NCBI RefSeq assembly: GCF_000766145.1
Contig: NZ_JNFB01000007.1
Location: 1-64,000 of the forward strand
DNA: 64,000 nt
DNA from: Paenilisteria newyorkensis
GTDB taxonomy: Bacteria; Bacillota; Bacilli; Lactobacillales; Listeriaceae
Direction of reading: 5' to 3'
Translations under genes and position numbers: made by a program
Notes under the pieces: model-generated
The model's database searches: none
What the model saw: the letters and a program-made list of their open reading frames with translations, nothing else
What the model was told of the DNA's origin: nothing
Shown: piece by piece, positions 63,207 to 64,000 of the stretch
Layout of the letters: each line of letters starts with the position of its first letter
Numbering within the stretch: the first letter of the stretch is position 1

Positions 63207-63920
63207 TTGACCAAGATTTTAGTAGTGGATGATGAGTCTTCTATTGTAACTTTACTGCAATTTAACATTGAAAAGGCTGGCTTTGATGTAGTGACGGCAG
63301 AAGATGGTAGGACAGGGTACGAGCTTGCTTTGTCGGAAAAACCGGATTTGATTGTACTCGATTTAATGTTGCCTGAGATGGACGGGATTGAAGTGTGTAA
63401 GCAGTTGCGCCAAGATAAGGTGGAGACGCCGATTTTGATGTTAACGGCAAAAGATGACGAATTGGATAAAATTATTGGTCTGGAGCTTGGTGCGGATGAC
63501 TATTTGACGAAACCGTTTAGCCCGCGTGAGGTTGTGGCGCGAATCAAGGCAATTTTGCGACGGAGTGCTGGGAAAGCGACGGATGTGGAACCGGAGGAGT
63601 TGCCAAAAGAGAAGGCGCTGCAAGTTGGTGAGTTGAAGATTCTGACGGAGAGTTATGAGGTGTATTTGCAGGATGAGTTGCTGGATTTGACGCCGAAGGA
63701 ATTCGAGTTGTTGCTCTATTTGGCGAATCACCGGGGCAAGGTTTTTTCGCGAGATCAGTTGCTGGATGCGGTCTGGAATTATGATTATATTGGCGAAACG
63801 CGGATTGTGGATGTGCATGTGAGCCATTTGCGCGATAAAATTGAGGCGGACACGAAGCAGCCGCGCTATATTAAGACGATTCGTGGTTTTGGCTATAAGA
63901 TGGAGAACGTGAAATCATGA
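63207..63920 (+). CDS. phoP: Response regulator PhoP (OmpR family)
   Basis: 237 residues: receiver domain with VVDDE and phosphorylation site Asp52 in LIVLDLMLPEMDG, and an OmpR-type winged helix (LTPKEFELLLYLANHRGKVFSRDQLLDAVWNYDYIGETRIVDVHVSHLRDKIE). I use TTG 63207, 8 bases after GGGGAGG; ATG 63186 lies before that site. Position before a histidine kinase gene and near ftsEX/minJ fits PhoP of the phosphate and teichoic-acid response. Confidence 0.88.
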   Translation: MTKILVVDDESSIVTLLQFNIEKAGFDVVTAEDGRTGYELALSEKPDLIVLDLMLPEMDGIEVCKQLRQDKVETPILMLTAKDDELDKIIGLELGADDYLTKPFSPREVVARIKAILRRSAGKATDVEPEELPKEKALQVGELKILTESYEVYLQDELLDLTPKEFELLLYLANHRGKVFSRDQLLDAVWNYDYIGETRIVDVHVSHLRDKIEADTKQPRYIKTIRGFGYKMENVKS

Positions 63921-64000
63921 AAAAATTATGGCTGAAAATAGGACTGTCTTTTTTTATCTTATTTTTTATTGTCATGGTGATTGTGGGCTTTTTCTCAGGG
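63917..64000 (+). CDS. phoR: PhoR sensor histidine kinase, N-terminal fragment (cut by window end)
   Basis: Only the first 28 codons are inside the window: MKKLWLKIGLSFFILFFIVM and onward, a basic start followed by a membrane segment, as expected for a PhoR-type kinase. Overlaps phoP by 4 bases (ATGA). The identification rests mainly on the phoP context. Confidence 0.7.
   Translation, partial: MKKLWLKIGLSFFILFFIVMVIVGFFSG

Overview
The window is a continuous piece of low-GC Firmicutes chromosome, almost certainly from a Listeria species. The evidence is a GW-repeat amidase of the Ami type, two enolpyruvyl transferases, an orphan degU, frequent TTG starts, and the run fbaA-murZ-rho-rpmE2-hom-thrC-thrB-tdk-prfA-prmC-ywlC-ywlE-glyA-upp-mnaA-atp-murA-mbl-fabZ-tagA-menC-tagO-degU-degV-comF-hpf-secA-prfB-ftsEX-spl-cls-minJ-phoPR. 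From memory this matches the L. monocytogenes order, with local differences: a FAD monooxygenase, glutathione reductase, MATE/MarR pair, VOC protein and BltD-like acetyltransferase are present, while the glycolipid (lafAB) and gtcA genes expected near fbaA/murZ and rho are absent. It is probably not L. monocytogenes itself; I cannot name the species.

Layout. 1-10 kb: surface amidase (minus strand), lipid kinase, aldolase, FAD monooxygenase, MurZ, Rho, ribosomal protein L31 type B. 10-17.4 kb: glutathione reductase, a MarR-controlled MATE pump (minus strand) with a clear double operator, and the threonine operon. 17.5-26 kb: thymidine kinase, RF-1 and its methylase, a DnaA-box cluster, TsaC, arginine phosphatase, serine hydroxymethyltransferase, uracil salvage, UDP-GlcNAc epimerase. 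26-34 kb: a gene-less 880-base stretch holding a probable structured RNA, then the complete nine-gene F1Fo ATP synthase operon. 34-49.5 kb: MurA, Mbl, FabZ, SsbB, a LysM/3D cell-wall protein, the teichoic-acid linkage genes tagA and tagO with menC between them, an LCP ligase, DegU, DegV and ComF. 49.5-64 kb: HPF, SecA, RF-2 with its programmed frameshift, YitT, FtsEX followed by two coiled-coil wall hydrolases, cardiolipin synthase, MinJ-like protein, PhoP and the first 28 codons of PhoR.

Functional threads. Wall and envelope construction dominates: murZ/murA, mnaA-tagA-tagO and the LCP enzyme for wall teichoic acid, mbl, ftsEX with its likely client hydrolases, cls and minJ. Competence is represented by ssbB, comFA and comFC; ssbB has a ComK-type double AT-box with an 18-bp spacer. 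Translation termination is unusually well represented (prfA, prfB, prmC).

The most notable non-genic signal is a family of intergenic palindromic elements (six loci plus a fragment). Hairpin sizes and loop sequences are conserved (10-bp stem/17-base loop and about 6-bp stem/13-base loop) while stem sequences differ between copies in a compensatory way. They concentrate where gene order departs from L. monocytogenes. No CRISPR array, insertion sequence, tRNA or rRNA was seen.
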